A stretch of 23,942 bases of DNA from JAAYDF01 sp964511155 (GTDB lineage Bacteria > Planctomycetota > Phycisphaerae > UBA1845 > PWPN01), in contig CAZEEJ010000077.1 of assembly GCA_964511155.1 (NCBI GenBank), positions 1 to 23,942 of the forward strand, written 5' to 3'. Of the stretch, positions 1 to 7,699 are shown piece after piece. Made by a program: the position numbers and the translations under genes. The notes beneath the pieces are model-generated. The model saw only the letters and a list, made by a program, of their open reading frames with translations. It ran no database searches and was not told where the DNA came from. Positions within the stretch are counted from its first letter, which is position 1, and the number at the start of each line of letters is the position of its first letter.

Positions 1-2
1 CG

Positions 3-1049
3 TGGAGCTTCTCGCGGGCGGACAACAACCTCTTCGGCTGGGACGTGGCCACCGGCGGCGGCACGATCGTGTCTCCGCAGTACCCGGCCGGCGGCTGGCT
101 GAACCGCAACGCCACGTCGTGGACGGAAGGGGGCTTGACCCCGAACACCGCCTACTCCCGCAAGGTGCGGGCCTGGAACGGCACGCTGAACAGCGGGTAT
201 TCCAATGAGGCCACCGGTCGAACGTTGTCGCCCGCGCCATCGGCGGCCAGCGCGACGGCGGACGAGGACACGGTGTGCGTTGGCGATCCGGTCACCTGGA
301 CCGCGGTCGGTGGGTTCGGGGCCGGCAAGGTCGAGTACTACGAGTACGCCTGGGACCAGAACGCGACCCACGCCTTCACCGGCTCCGAGCCGGTCTGGTC
401 CAGCGGCCCCCTCGAGCTGATGGCATCGACCGCGGGAACCTGGTACCTGCACGTGCGTGGCTTCAACGCCGACGACGTGCCCAACGGCACCTACAGTTAC
501 GCGGCGACGTGCGTGGCCTGTGCCCCGCCGGCCATCACCAGTGCGGTCTCCCGCAAGGCCCACGGCGGCGAAGGGGACTTCGATCTGGACGTCTCGGTGC
601 CGACGGCCGTGGAAGGTCGCAGCGGCGGACCGACGGAGTTGATCGTCGGCTTCGACGCTGAGATTGAGGGCGTCGGCGGTCTCGACACCACCGACGTCAG
701 CCTCTCCTCAGGCTCCGTCACGCAGGTCGGCATCGTCAACGGCGATGAGCTGCACGTGGAGCTTTCCGGCGTGACCAACGGCACGCCGCTGCAGGTTTCA
801 TTCCCGGGCATCTCGGACACCGGCGGCCAGGCGGTTGTGGACACGCTGTGCTTCCGCGTGCTGGTGGGCGACGTGAACGGCGACGGGCAGGTGAATGTCC
901 TCGACCTGGTGGCGGTGCGGAATGGGTTGAATCAGGCCGCCGCGGCCGGCACGTTCACCCGTGACGTGACCACGGACGGGACAATTAATGTTCTCGACCT
1001 GGTGGCGATACGGAACAACCTGAACCAGACAGCGGCCAACTGCCCGTGA
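3..1049 (+). CDS. Secreted dockerin-type repeat protein, 5'-truncated by the window edge
   Basis: The reading frame is open at the left edge, so only the C-terminal ~348 residues are seen. The first ~60 look like the end of a fibronectin-III-like beta-sandwich (NTAYSRKVRAWN, then SNEATGRT). An Ig-like stretch follows (CVGDPVTWTA ... GTWYLHVRGFN), then a beta-rich segment. The last ~60 residues are two F-hand calcium repeats of dockerin type I: GDVNGDGQVNVLDLVAVRN, then a degenerate second copy RDVTTDGTINVLDLVAIRN. The ending LNQTAANCP is typical of planctomycete surface proteins. The family is secreted, and the dockerin is thought to mediate binding or calcium-stabilised folding. The partner and the function of the missing N-terminal part cannot be told. 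It ends 10 bp before the Nudix gene, so the two may share a transcript. Confidence 0.85.
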   Translation, partial: WSFSRADNNLFGWDVATGGGTIVSPQYPAGGWLNRNATSWTEGGLTPNTAYSRKVRAWNGTLNSGYSNEATGRTLSPAPSAASATADEDTVCVGDPVTWTAVGGFGAGKVEYYEYAWDQNATHAFTGSEPVWSSGPLELMASTAGTWYLHVRGFNADDVPNGTYSYAATCVACAPPAITSAVSRKAHGGEGDFDLDVSVPTAVEGRSGGPTELIVGFDAEIEGVGGLDTTDVSLSSGSVTQVGIVNGDELHVELSGVTNGTPLQVSFPGISDTGGQAVVDTLCFRVLVGDVNGDGQVNVLDLVAVRNGLNQAAAAGTFTRDVTTDGTINVLDLVAIRNNLNQTAANCP

Positions 1050-1059
1050 GTGGACCGAC

Positions 1060-1872
1060 GTGACTTTTGTGGTGGATGCGTGCGGAGTGTTCGCGCCGGG
1101 GCAGGTGCGGGTGGTTTGGCGGGATGAGCCTCGGGCGGCACATGCCCAACTGGATGAGTTGGTGGCCCGGGCGTGGGCCGAGGCCGTGCGCGAGGCCAAG
1201 CGCAGCGGGGCCGTTCTGTTCAATGGGCAACTGGCCCGCTATCTGCGCCACCGCGTGGAGGCCGGGACCCTGCACATCGAGGTCGGCCCGACGGACTACG
1301 CTCAGTTCATGGGCACCAACTACCTCAACCATGCGCGGGCCGCCGAGTTTGGCTGGGAGTTATTCAGCAATCCGATCGGCACGACCGCCACGCTGATCAC
1401 CGCCGACGGCTGGCTGCTGTACGGCCGGCGGAGCGAGCGTGTCGCCTGCCATGCGGGCTACATTCACACCTTCGGAGGCGGTCTGGAGGCGGACGAGCGC
1501 GATGCGAACGGTGAGTTCGACGCGTTCGGCAGCGTGCTGCGCGAACTGGGGGAAGAACTGGGGCTGGTCCAATCGGAAATCTCACTCATGGTCTGCGTGG
1601 GGCTGATTCGGGACGCGGCCATTCGCCAGCCGGAGTTGATCTTCGACGCCCATGTGAACCTGACGCGGGCGGAGGTCGAGGCCCGGCTGGTACACGATCA
1701 TGAGCGGGAACACGACGCGGTGGCCGCCTGCCGAAACGAGCCGGACGCGATCGTGCCGTTCATCACGACGGCCGACCTCATTGCCCCCGTGGCGGTCGGG
1801 GCCCTGTGTCAGCATGGGCGACGTTGCTTCGGGGAGGAGTGGTACGAGGATGCGGTGGGGAGGATCGGGTGA
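1060..1872 (+). CDS. Nudix hydrolase resembling NUDT22 (UDP-sugar hydrolase type)
   Basis: The product is 270 residues with a GTG start, 10 bp after the dockerin gene. The Nudix helix is RELGEELGL at 161-169, with its glycine-rich strand TFGGGLEADE at 137-146. The first glutamate of the classical box (GX5E) is not in register, because extra residues lie between the glycine strand and RELGEE. Recalled from memory, human NUDT22 shows the same arrangement and also matches upstream: YAQFMGTNYLN (80-90) against YRDFLGTNW, NPIGTTATLITADGWLLYGRRS (104-125) against DPLGVGAALATADDFLVFLRRS, and a WEx..LFxxxxxR segment at 39-60. NUDT22 hydrolyses UDP-glucose and UDP-galactose to sugar phosphate and UMP in a Mg-dependent reaction. 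A similar activity is inferred here. The protein is probably cytoplasmic. No strong ribosome site is seen, so the start could also be the GTG at 1072. Confidence 0.75.
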   Translation: MTFVVDACGVFAPGQVRVVWRDEPRAAHAQLDELVARAWAEAVREAKRSGAVLFNGQLARYLRHRVEAGTLHIEVGPTDYAQFMGTNYLNHARAAEFGWELFSNPIGTTATLITADGWLLYGRRSERVACHAGYIHTFGGGLEADERDANGEFDAFGSVLRELGEELGLVQSEISLMVCVGLIRDAAIRQPELIFDAHVNLTRAEVEARLVHDHEREHDAVAACRNEPDAIVPFITTADLIAPVAVGALCQHGRRCFGEEWYEDAVGRIG

Positions 1873-1917
1873 GAAGTGAGAAGTGAGAAGTGAGAGGTGA
1901 GAAGTGAGAAGTGAGAA
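1869..1917 (+). repeat. Heptanucleotide tandem array, 7 x GTGAGAA
   Basis: Seven head-to-tail units of GTGAGAA lie here, the fourth reading GTGAGAG. The array starts inside the Nudix stop codon (TGA at 1870-1872), so the first unit is part of the gene end. Three units of the complement (TTCTCAC, TTCTCAC, CTCCCAC) lie at 1968-1988, close to the end of the convergent metallophosphoesterase gene. A third array is at 7037-7071. Confidence 0.95.
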
Positions 1918-1967
1918 CGCCATGCTCTCCATGTGTCCCGGTAAGCTTGGCCGGCGGCGAGGGAGCT

Positions 1968-1993
1968 TTCTCACTTCTCACCTCCCACTTCTT
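1968..1993 (-). repeat. Inverted copy of the GTGAGAA heptad array
   Basis: Read on the minus strand these are GTGGGAG, GTGAGAA and GTGAGAA, followed downstream by a partial unit. Together with 1869-1917 this gives complementary arms about 50 bp apart between two convergent genes (stops at 1872 and 2041). The transcript could fold into a long imperfect stem and act as a bidirectional transcript end. That role is inferred. The intervening 50 bases show no gene. Confidence 0.85.
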
Positions 1994-2040
1994 CAGCAGA
2001 GCGGCGCTGGAATCGAGTGACCTGCCGCGGCGGAGCGGCT

Positions 2041-2910
2041 CTACAGTTCGATAACCTCGTATCTCTTGGCCATGTAGGTTGAGCCGACGTTGACGCATTC
2101 CACGTGGGCATGTTGCAGGCGGTCGGGCTTGTGACTGTGGCCGCAGACGGCGTAGCACACCTGGGGATGGTCAAGCAGGAGCTCGCCGAACAGTTCGCTG
2201 CCGAGGAAGGCACTGGCGAAGGCCCAGCCGGGCCGCTCGGCATAAGGCACCATGCGCCACAGCGGCACGTGATGCAGCCCGACGAGGATGCGTTCGGCAA
2301 TGCGCTCGACGCGGGCCAGGTGATCTTCGAGCCGATCCAGCAGGCGGTGGCAGAAGTCGACGTCGCTCATGGGCAGGCGGGCGTGTTCGCCATCCATCCA
2401 ACGGGTGCCGATTTGGAAGGCGGGCTCGGGAATGTCCGACCGGTCCTCGACGAGGTGTTGGTAGGCGGGCAGACGCGCGGCGGCGCCCGGGGCAATCTTC
2501 TCGCGGTAGAAGCGCAGCGGGATGCCCAACCGGGCGGGTCGGAAGCTGAAGTCGTACCACCCGATGCTGCCGACGATCCCGACGGAGCCCAGGACGGCGG
2601 GTTCGGCGTCCAGGGACTGGAAGTCGGCCTCCCGACACACGTTGGGCAGTTCCTCTTCCAGACGCCGCAGTGAATCGCCGCCGGGGTCGGTCCAGATGTC
2701 GTGGTTGCCGGCCACGAAGAACTTACTGCCGCGGAACCGATCGAACAGCCGGAGGCATTCGAGGGTCAGCCCGGGATCGCGGCCGGCGACGTCGCCGACG
2801 ATGAGCAGGGCGTCGGCCTCCAGATCGCAGACCTCGTCCGCCAGCCGTAGCGTCGGCTCACGGCTGCGGGCGATGTCATAATGCAGGTCGGCGGTCGCGA
2901 CGATCCTCAT
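2041..2910 (-). CDS. Calcineurin-like metallophosphoesterase
   Basis: The product is 289 residues. The full set of metal-binding motifs of the calcineurin-like superfamily is present: DLH at 8-10, GDVAG at 39-43, GNHD at 68-71, LHH at 212-214 and GHSH at 257-260. Catalytic residues therefore look intact, and two divalent metals are expected. There is no signal peptide or TM segment, so it is probably cytoplasmic. The substrate cannot be told: phosphodiesters, phosphoproteins or nucleotides are all known in the family. The start at 2910 (ATG) is chosen because an AGAGGGA ribosome site sits 7-8 bases upstream; an in-frame TTG at 2937 lacks one. The gene is convergent with the Nudix gene and divergent from the ABC exporter genes. 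Confidence 0.9.
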   Translation of the reverse strand: MRIVATADLHYDIARSREPTLRLADEVCDLEADALLIVGDVAGRDPGLTLECLRLFDRFRGSKFFVAGNHDIWTDPGGDSLRRLEEELPNVCREADFQSLDAEPAVLGSVGIVGSIGWYDFSFRPARLGIPLRFYREKIAPGAAARLPAYQHLVEDRSDIPEPAFQIGTRWMDGEHARLPMSDVDFCHRLLDRLEDHLARVERIAERILVGLHHVPLWRMVPYAERPGWAFASAFLGSELFGELLLDHPQVCYAVCGHSHKPDRLQHAHVECVNVGSTYMAKRYEVIEL

Positions 2911-3032
2911 AGCCGGTCCCTCTCGGCAGCCCGTCAATCCCCGGGGAATATGATACCGTCCGCGATCCGGGATTTCTGCGCCGGGGGGGAGGCAGGAAAA
3001 ATGCGGCTTGTGGGGTGAAGGGAGCGGGTCGC

Positions 3033-3172
3033 GGCGGGTGGCCCATCCATCGCAACGCGATGGGTGGGCTGACGATGATGCGGAGGCGCGAAGATATCCT
3101 GGTCAAGCAGGCTTTCCCACGCATTCGATCATCGCGAGCCCACCCTTGCTGCGCAAGGATGGGCCACCCGCC
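3033..3172. repeat. 140-bp double-hairpin (REPIN-like) element, copy A
   Basis: The ends are inverted repeats starting GGCGGGTGGCCCATCC. Each end is also a hairpin: 3041-3069 has a 13-bp stem with an AAC loop, and 3138-3164 has an 11-bp stem with a CTGCG loop. A ~68-bp spacer lies between. A second copy in the opposite orientation at 11755-11894 is about 85% identical over its full length by eye. The two-hairpin layout is that of REPIN/BIME elements. It lies between the divergent metallophosphoesterase and ABC exporter genes. Short open frames crossing it are repeat translations, not genes. Confidence 0.85.
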
Positions 3173-3197
3173 GGTCGCCACGGGGGCCGACCGCTAC

Positions 3198-3234
3198 GAA
3201 TCGGCACCCCGCCGATTCTGTCACGGGCCCGCGC
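3198..3234. repeat. Short hairpin plus recurring CTGTCACGGGCCCGC word
   Basis: GAATCGGC (3198-3205) and GCCGATTC (3211-3218) form a perfect 8-bp stem with a 5-base loop. The adjoining word CTGTCACGGGCCCGCGC (3218-3234) recurs as the exact complement of 15 bases at 23688-23702, with two changes at 7519-7534, and partly at 14916-14931. It looks like an interspersed motif. The remaining ~110 bases up to the ABC ATPase start show only a weak TAGAAT -10-like word at 3282-3287. Confidence 0.6.
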
Positions 3235-3346
3235 GAAGCCGCGAGCGGTGGGGGGATATCGCAAAGTACGGCGGGCTCCGGTAGAATGCCGCGACACAGC
3301 GGCGCCGTGAATCGCCGCTTCACCAGCCGGAAGGTTGTGCATCAGG

Positions 3347-4090
3347 ATGTCAGAGCCCGTATTGCAAGTCGAGAATCTCAGCAAGACCTACCGGTTGGGC
3401 AGCCAGGTGATCCGAGCGCTGGACGGCGTGTCGGTGACCGTGGGGGGCGGCCAGCTCGTGGCCATCATGGGCGCCAGCGGGTCGGGCAAGAGCACGCTGC
3501 TGCACTTGGCGGGCGGCCTCGATACGCCGGACACCGGCACCGTGCAGGTCGAGGGCCACAACCTGACGCGCATGTCGGACCGCAAGCGGACCCTGTTCCG
3601 CCGGCGGCGGATCGGCATTATCTTCCAGACCTTCAACCTGCTGCCCACGCTGACCGCGTGGGAGAATGTGGCCGTGCCCCTGCTGGTGGATGGTGCCTCG
3701 GGTGCGACGATGCGAGAACGGGTGGCGGAGATCATGTCGCTCGTACACCTGGAGAACCGGGCGAACCATCGGCCGCAGGCCATGTCCGGCGGCGAGCAGC
3801 AGCGGGTGGCGATCGCCCGGGCGCTGTTGAACGACCCGGCCCTGGTCCTGGCGGATGAGCCGACGGGCAACCTGGATTCCGTGAACGCGGCGGAGATCTG
3901 GCAGTTGTTGCGGCAACTGGCCCACGACATGGGCAAAACAGTCCTGATGGTAACGCACGAGGCGCTGGCCGCTTCGTATGCCGACCGAGTCTACGTGCTC
4001 AAGGACGGTCGCGTGATCGGCACGATCGAGCAAGGAGAGCCCGGCCATGCGGCACTGGTGGCAACTCGGTATACGGAACTGGCGGGTTAA
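3347..4090 (+). CDS. ABC exporter ATPase, LolD/MacB/YbbA type
   Basis: The product is 247 residues. Visible motifs are Walker A GASGSGKST (42-50), Q-loop Q94 in FQTFNLLP, signature MSGGEQQRVAIARAL (146-160), Walker B LVLADEP (166-172), D-loop NLDS (175-178) and switch His204 in VTHE. The pattern FQTFNLLPTLTAWENV and LADEPTGNLDS is that of ATPases paired with FtsX/ABC3 permeases, which drive lipoprotein release, macrolide/peptide export or envelope signalling. Its 3' end overlaps the permease start by 44 bp, so the two subunits are surely coupled. The ATG at 3347 is preceded by GGAAGG at 3329-3334. A TTG four codons upstream is less likely. Confidence 0.93.
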   Translation: MSEPVLQVENLSKTYRLGSQVIRALDGVSVTVGGGQLVAIMGASGSGKSTLLHLAGGLDTPDTGTVQVEGHNLTRMSDRKRTLFRRRRIGIIFQTFNLLPTLTAWENVAVPLLVDGASGATMRERVAEIMSLVHLENRANHRPQAMSGGEQQRVAIARALLNDPALVLADEPTGNLDSVNAAEIWQLLRQLAHDMGKTVLMVTHEALAASYADRVYVLKDGRVIGTIEQGEPGHAALVATRYTELAG

Positions 4091-7031
4091 GCCCGGCCGG
4101 ACCGCCGGTGCGCTGGGGGCCATCGCACTGGGCGTCGGGGTGGTGATCTGGGTCACCTGCGCCCATGAGTCGGTGCGGCTGGCCCTGCGCGACCAGGTCT
4201 GGTTCTGGATCGGGCGGAGCCACCTGGCGGTCGAGAGCGTCTACGGCGCTCAGGGCACGATCTTCCAATCCATTGCCGACGACGTCGCGGCGCTGCCCAA
4301 CGTCGCCCATGTGACCTACCGACTCAAACTCCGAGCGATTCTGGAGAAGCTGCCCGAAAACGACCGGGCGGAGGCCGCGTCGGCGCCGTCTGGTCGGCCC
4401 GCGTCCGAAGAGTTTCCGCAAGCCGCCGAGCCCGGGACGCCCTCGCCGGCTGCCGAGGTCCAGATCATCGGCTTGATCCCAGAGCTGGAGATCCCGTTCC
4501 GCGAATACGGCGCGGATCGCATCACCGGTCGCATGTTGACCGCGGAGGACACCGACGCGGCGGTGGTGGACTACAAGCTGGCCGACCAGTTGGGGCTGGA
4601 GATCGGCGACCGCTTCACGTTGCGGGCGACCGCCCTGGGCTCCGAGGACACGCCTACCCAGACATCGGCGACCTTCACGCTGGTGGGCTTGCTGGAGCAC
4701 CGGCGAATCGCCCAGCAGCAGCGGCCGGTGGTCATGACCCGGCTGGACCGCGTCCAGCCGCTGGCGGGGTATGACCGCGAGCCGCGACGCGTCACCCGCG
4801 TGGACATGATCCTCAGGGACGCGAGCCCGACCCAGTTGATCAACACCGAACGGCAAGTCACGCTGGCGGTCGCCAAGTACCGGCAGGGCTTCCTGGTCAG
4901 CAACGCCCGGGCCAAGATGATCCAGGTCGAGGCGGCCGAGAACCAGACCCGGTTCATCCTGCTGGTGGTCTCCACGGTGGCCCTGTTCACCGCGTTCTTC
5001 ATCATCCTCTCGACGTTGAGCATGGGTATGGTGGAACGTATCGGGCAACTGGGGACGCTGCGTTGCCTGGGTATGACCCGCTTTCAAATCTCCATGCTGG
5101 TTCTGGCGGAGGCGGTGCCGCTGGGGATCGTGGGGGTGCTGCTGGGCATCCCGGTGGGGCTGGCGCTGGGCAAGTTGAGCGTGCTCATCGCCCCGGAGTA
5201 CATCGGGCACTTCGCGATCAGTCGGCCGGGGCTGGTCCTTGCCCTGGTGGGCGGTGGAGTGACCACCCTGGCGGGTGCCCTGCTGCCCATGTTGCAGGCG
5301 TTGCGCGTCTCGCCGCTGGCGGCGGCCCGGCCGCAAGCCCAACCCGCGCCGGGGATCCTGACGTGGGTGGCACTGGTGATCGGCCTGGCCATGATCGGGC
5401 GGCATACCTGGTTGGTGGCCACGCTGCCGACCAGTGCGTGGTTCCAGGCCCGCAATACCCTGGAGGGGGTGGGCCTGCTCTATGCGGGATACGCCCTGAT
5501 CGTGCCGGCCCTGGTGCGGGTGGCCGGGCTGGTGGCGGTCCGGGTGGCGGCGGTGGTGTTGCGGCTGCGTTCCCGGCTGCTGAGCGACCAGATCGGTCGG
5601 GCCGTGTGGCGGTCGTCAGCCATCTGCTGCGGACTGATGGTGGGCTTGTCGTTGATTGTGACGCTGGCGGTGCACAGCGAGTCGATGGCCGCCGGCTGGG
5701 ACTTCCCCAAGCACTTCTGTGAGGCGTTCGTCTACGTCCTGCCGCCGGTCAGCCGGCCGGTCGTCGACCAGGCGCGACAGATCCCCGGTGTGGCGGAAAG
5801 CAGCCTGGTGAACACCAGCATCCATGTGACCGCGCACGGGCGCGGCCTGTTCAATTTCCCCTTCTCGCTGTTCGTGGCCGGCGAGCCGGACGAGTTCTTT
5901 CAGATCGCCCGTTTGGAGTTCGTCGAGGGTGACCAGGCAGACGCGGTCGCCAAGCTCAAACGGGGCGGATACATCCTGGTCACGCCGGAGTTCGTCCGCT
6001 CCAAGCGGATCGGCTACGGGGAGAAGGTGTACGTGAAGGAGGCGGCGTTATTCGGTCGGGGGGCGCGGTTCGAGATCGCGGGGGTGGTGACCTCGCCCGC
6101 CTTGCACATCGCGGCCAACTACTTCAACGCGGGCGACATGCTGGTTTCGCAATCGGTGCACGTGGTGCTGGGGACGATCGACGATGCCCGGAAGGTGTTC
6201 CAGGTGCCCGACGAAGTCAGCCTGGTGCTGACCAACTTTGACTTGCCGGAAACGGACCCGCCGCCGGCCTTCGTGGCGGACCAGAAGCCCGATTGGCGTG
6301 ACCCTGCCGAGGCGGCGCGGCAGATCATCGGTTGGCGCTCCTTGCTGCCGCAGCGTCAGGCCGAGATCGACGAGATCGAACGGCAACTGGCCACGGCCCA
6401 GGCGGCGGGCCCGCACATCCGCTGGACACAGGTGGCCATGGCTCGGCTGTTCCGGGACGCGCTGGGCGACGTGGCCGGCCAGTGGTCGCAACGGACGCCC
6501 GCGCAGCGATGGCGGATCTTCCGCGAGGGCCTGGTGATGCGGCTCATCGCCTGGCGCACGGGCGCCACCACCTCGCAGCAGGCGTCGGTCCGGGCACTCA
6601 AGCTGCAGATTGACCACGATCTGCGCCGCGCGACGCAACTCTTCGCGACGATTCCCATGGTCGCGCTGCTGGTGGCCGCCCTGGGGGTGGGGAACCTGAT
6701 GATGGCCAACGTGACCAATCGGACGCGGCAGATCGCCATGCTGCGGGCGGTGGGGGCGACGCGCTGGCAGATCATGCGCCTGGTGATCGGTGAAGCGGTG
6801 GTCCTAGGTGTGATGGGCAGCGTCGTGGGGATCGCGTTGGGCATCCACGCCGCCCGCAGCATTCGCCAGATCGTCATGGGCGTGTGGGGCTACGAGCCGC
6901 AGTGGACCATCCCGTGGAACTGGATCCTGCCGGGAGTCGCCTTCACGCTACTGGTCTGCCTGATCGCCGGCCTGATCCCCGCTCGCCGCGCCGCCCGCAA
7001 CAACATCATTGATGCGCTACAGACGACGTGA
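4047..7031 (+). CDS. ABC3 exporter permease with two FtsX domains (YbbP-like)
   Basis: The product is 994 residues with about ten predicted TM helices: 19-39, 302-324, 348-373, 394-414, 436-452, 474-498, 524-543, 866-888, 911-932 and 958-978. Two FtsX cores each carry the conserved cytoplasmic motif: GQLGTLRCLGMTRFQI (333-348) and RQIAMLRAVGATRWQI (894-909). Two large extracytoplasmic domains lie at ~40-300 and ~545-865. The second contains a charged helical stretch (765-855) that is probably coiled coil. Ten TMs with duplicated FtsX domains match YbbP/LolC-E relatives rather than four-TM MacB. The substrate is unknown, and no membrane-fusion or outer-membrane partner gene is adjacent. The Pro/Ala-rich insert at ~108-136 is low complexity. 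Confidence 0.9.
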   Translation: MRHWWQLGIRNWRVKPGRTAGALGAIALGVGVVIWVTCAHESVRLALRDQVWFWIGRSHLAVESVYGAQGTIFQSIADDVAALPNVAHVTYRLKLRAILEKLPENDRAEAASAPSGRPASEEFPQAAEPGTPSPAAEVQIIGLIPELEIPFREYGADRITGRMLTAEDTDAAVVDYKLADQLGLEIGDRFTLRATALGSEDTPTQTSATFTLVGLLEHRRIAQQQRPVVMTRLDRVQPLAGYDREPRRVTRVDMILRDASPTQLINTERQVTLAVAKYRQGFLVSNARAKMIQVEAAENQTRFILLVVSTVALFTAFFIILSTLSMGMVERIGQLGTLRCLGMTRFQISMLVLAEAVPLGIVGVLLGIPVGLALGKLSVLIAPEYIGHFAISRPGLVLALVGGGVTTLAGALLPMLQALRVSPLAAARPQAQPAPGILTWVALVIGLAMIGRHTWLVATLPTSAWFQARNTLEGVGLLYAGYALIVPALVRVAGLVAVRVAAVVLRLRSRLLSDQIGRAVWRSSAICCGLMVGLSLIVTLAVHSESMAAGWDFPKHFCEAFVYVLPPVSRPVVDQARQIPGVAESSLVNTSIHVTAHGRGLFNFPFSLFVAGEPDEFFQIARLEFVEGDQADAVAKLKRGGYILVTPEFVRSKRIGYGEKVYVKEAALFGRGARFEIAGVVTSPALHIAANYFNAGDMLVSQSVHVVLGTIDDARKVFQVPDEVSLVLTNFDLPETDPPPAFVADQKPDWRDPAEAARQIIGWRSLLPQRQAEIDEIERQLATAQAAGPHIRWTQVAMARLFRDALGDVAGQWSQRTPAQRWRIFREGLVMRLIAWRTGATTSQQASVRALKLQIDHDLRRATQLFATIPMVALLVAALGVGNLMMANVTNRTRQIAMLRAVGATRWQIMRLVIGEAVVLGVMGSVVGIALGIHAARSIRQIVMGVWGYEPQWTIPWNWILPGVAFTLLVCLIAGLIPARRAARNNIIDALQTT

Positions 7032-7036
7032 GGAAT

Positions 7037-7071
7037 GGGAGAAGTGAGAAGTGAGACGTGAGAAGTGAGAA
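7037..7071 (+). repeat. Second GTGAGAA heptad array (5 units)
   Basis: The units are GGGAGAA, GTGAGAA, GTGAGAC, GTGAGAA and GTGAGAA, starting 5 bp after the permease stop codon. As with 1869-1917, it sits directly beyond the stop of a plus-strand gene that faces a minus-strand gene (small protein ending at 7170). The facing side has a pyrimidine-rich run at about 7135-7182 (CATTCCTCATTCTCCATTCC). Confidence 0.9.
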
Positions 7072-7097
7072 GTGGGGATGTCTAAACAGCCTGGATT

Positions 7098-7128
7098 GGG
7101 AATCTCAAATCTGAGATTTCAGATTCCC
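7098..7128. terminator. Long near-perfect palindrome, possible bidirectional terminator
   Basis: Two 15-base arms (starting GGGAATCT and ending AGATTCCC) surround a one-base centre with a single C-C mismatch, in an AT-richer setting than its surroundings. It lies between convergent stops at 7031 and 7170. There is no U-tract on the plus strand, so it may be a palindromic repeat, not a true intrinsic terminator. Confidence 0.55.
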
Positions 7129-7169
7129 CCAGTTTCATTCCTCATTCTCCATTCCTCAACTCCTCTTTC

Positions 7170-7433
7170 TCAATTCCCCTCCCGTTGTCTCTCGATGTCC
7201 TGTCGAACCTCGGGGACGAGGTAGCACTGGTCCACGGCCTCCATCGGGGCGACGGCGGCCAGGGTACGGTCGTAGCGGGTGGCCAGGTCCGCCGACGTGT
7301 CGACGAAAAGCACCCGCCGCCCGCGAAGCACGCACAGCCCGCCACCCTCGCCGCCCATCGGCTCGGCCCGGACCTCGATGCCCGCCTGCTCCGCCACCGC
7401 GAGCAGGGCCTCCAGTCGCAAACTCAGCTCCAT
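7170..7433 (-). CDS. Small conserved-looking protein of unknown function (87 aa)
   Basis: The product starts MELSLRLEALLAVAEQAG. It then has GGEGGGLCVLRGRRVLFVDTSAD (27-49), a glycine-rich turn followed by a hydrophobic strand, and a C-terminal helix ending DIERQREGN. The opening helix, the GGxGGG..RG.R.LFVD core and the acidic tail resemble small hypothetical proteins I associate with planctomycete genomes. No function is known to me. Coding is supported by codon use and by the stop placement against the convergent permease. The ATG at 7433 has GGAG only two bases upstream, so the start is uncertain. The same frame runs further upstream through repeat sequence, which I exclude. Confidence 0.6.
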   Translation of the reverse strand: MELSLRLEALLAVAEQAGIEVRAEPMGGEGGGLCVLRGRRVLFVDTSADLATRYDRTLAAVAPMEAVDQCYLVPEVRQDIERQREGN

Positions 7434-7478
7434 GACTCCACACCCCCATCTGCCGCCTGCCGAGGGGCCTGATTGCCT

Positions 7479-7534
7479 GGGCGGGTGGCCCATCCTCGCC
7501 TTGGTGAGCCCGCCGATCCTGTCATGGACCCGCG
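7479..7534. repeat. Single-ended copy of the REPIN-like motif
   Basis: GGGCGGGTGGCCCATCC followed by a turn and TGAGCCCGCC matches one end of the 140-bp elements. It is followed by CGCCGATCCTGTCATGGACCCGCGG, similar to 3211-3234. So the half-element and the CTGTCA word occur side by side here, as they do downstream of copy A. The rest of the 7434-7699 gap shows no gene. Confidence 0.6.
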
Positions 7535-7699
7535 GACCAAGGCCTCTCAAGATCCGACGGATCCGCTGCCGATACTCCATACACGCAAAGACCCTGCCAA
7601 ACCCCTGCCAGGAGAAGCCGGTGTAGCTGGCGCAGGGGGCGTTTCGCCATCGTTTTATGGCCTGACGCTGTCGCGGGGGGAAGCGCCTCAGGAGGGCTC

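Noticed and set aside
1869..1993. Intrinsic terminator at the heptad arrays
   Set aside because: The arms could pair, but the loop is about 50 bases and there is no U-tract, so I call it a repeat with a possible end-marking role only.
3103..3384. Small frames crossing the 140-bp repeats (also at 11705-11968)
   Set aside because: They exist because the repeat happens to be open in several frames; the same peptide pieces recur with each copy.
3999..5405. 468-residue open frame on the minus strand
   Set aside because: Arg/Gln/His-rich shadow of the ABC permease, without motifs.
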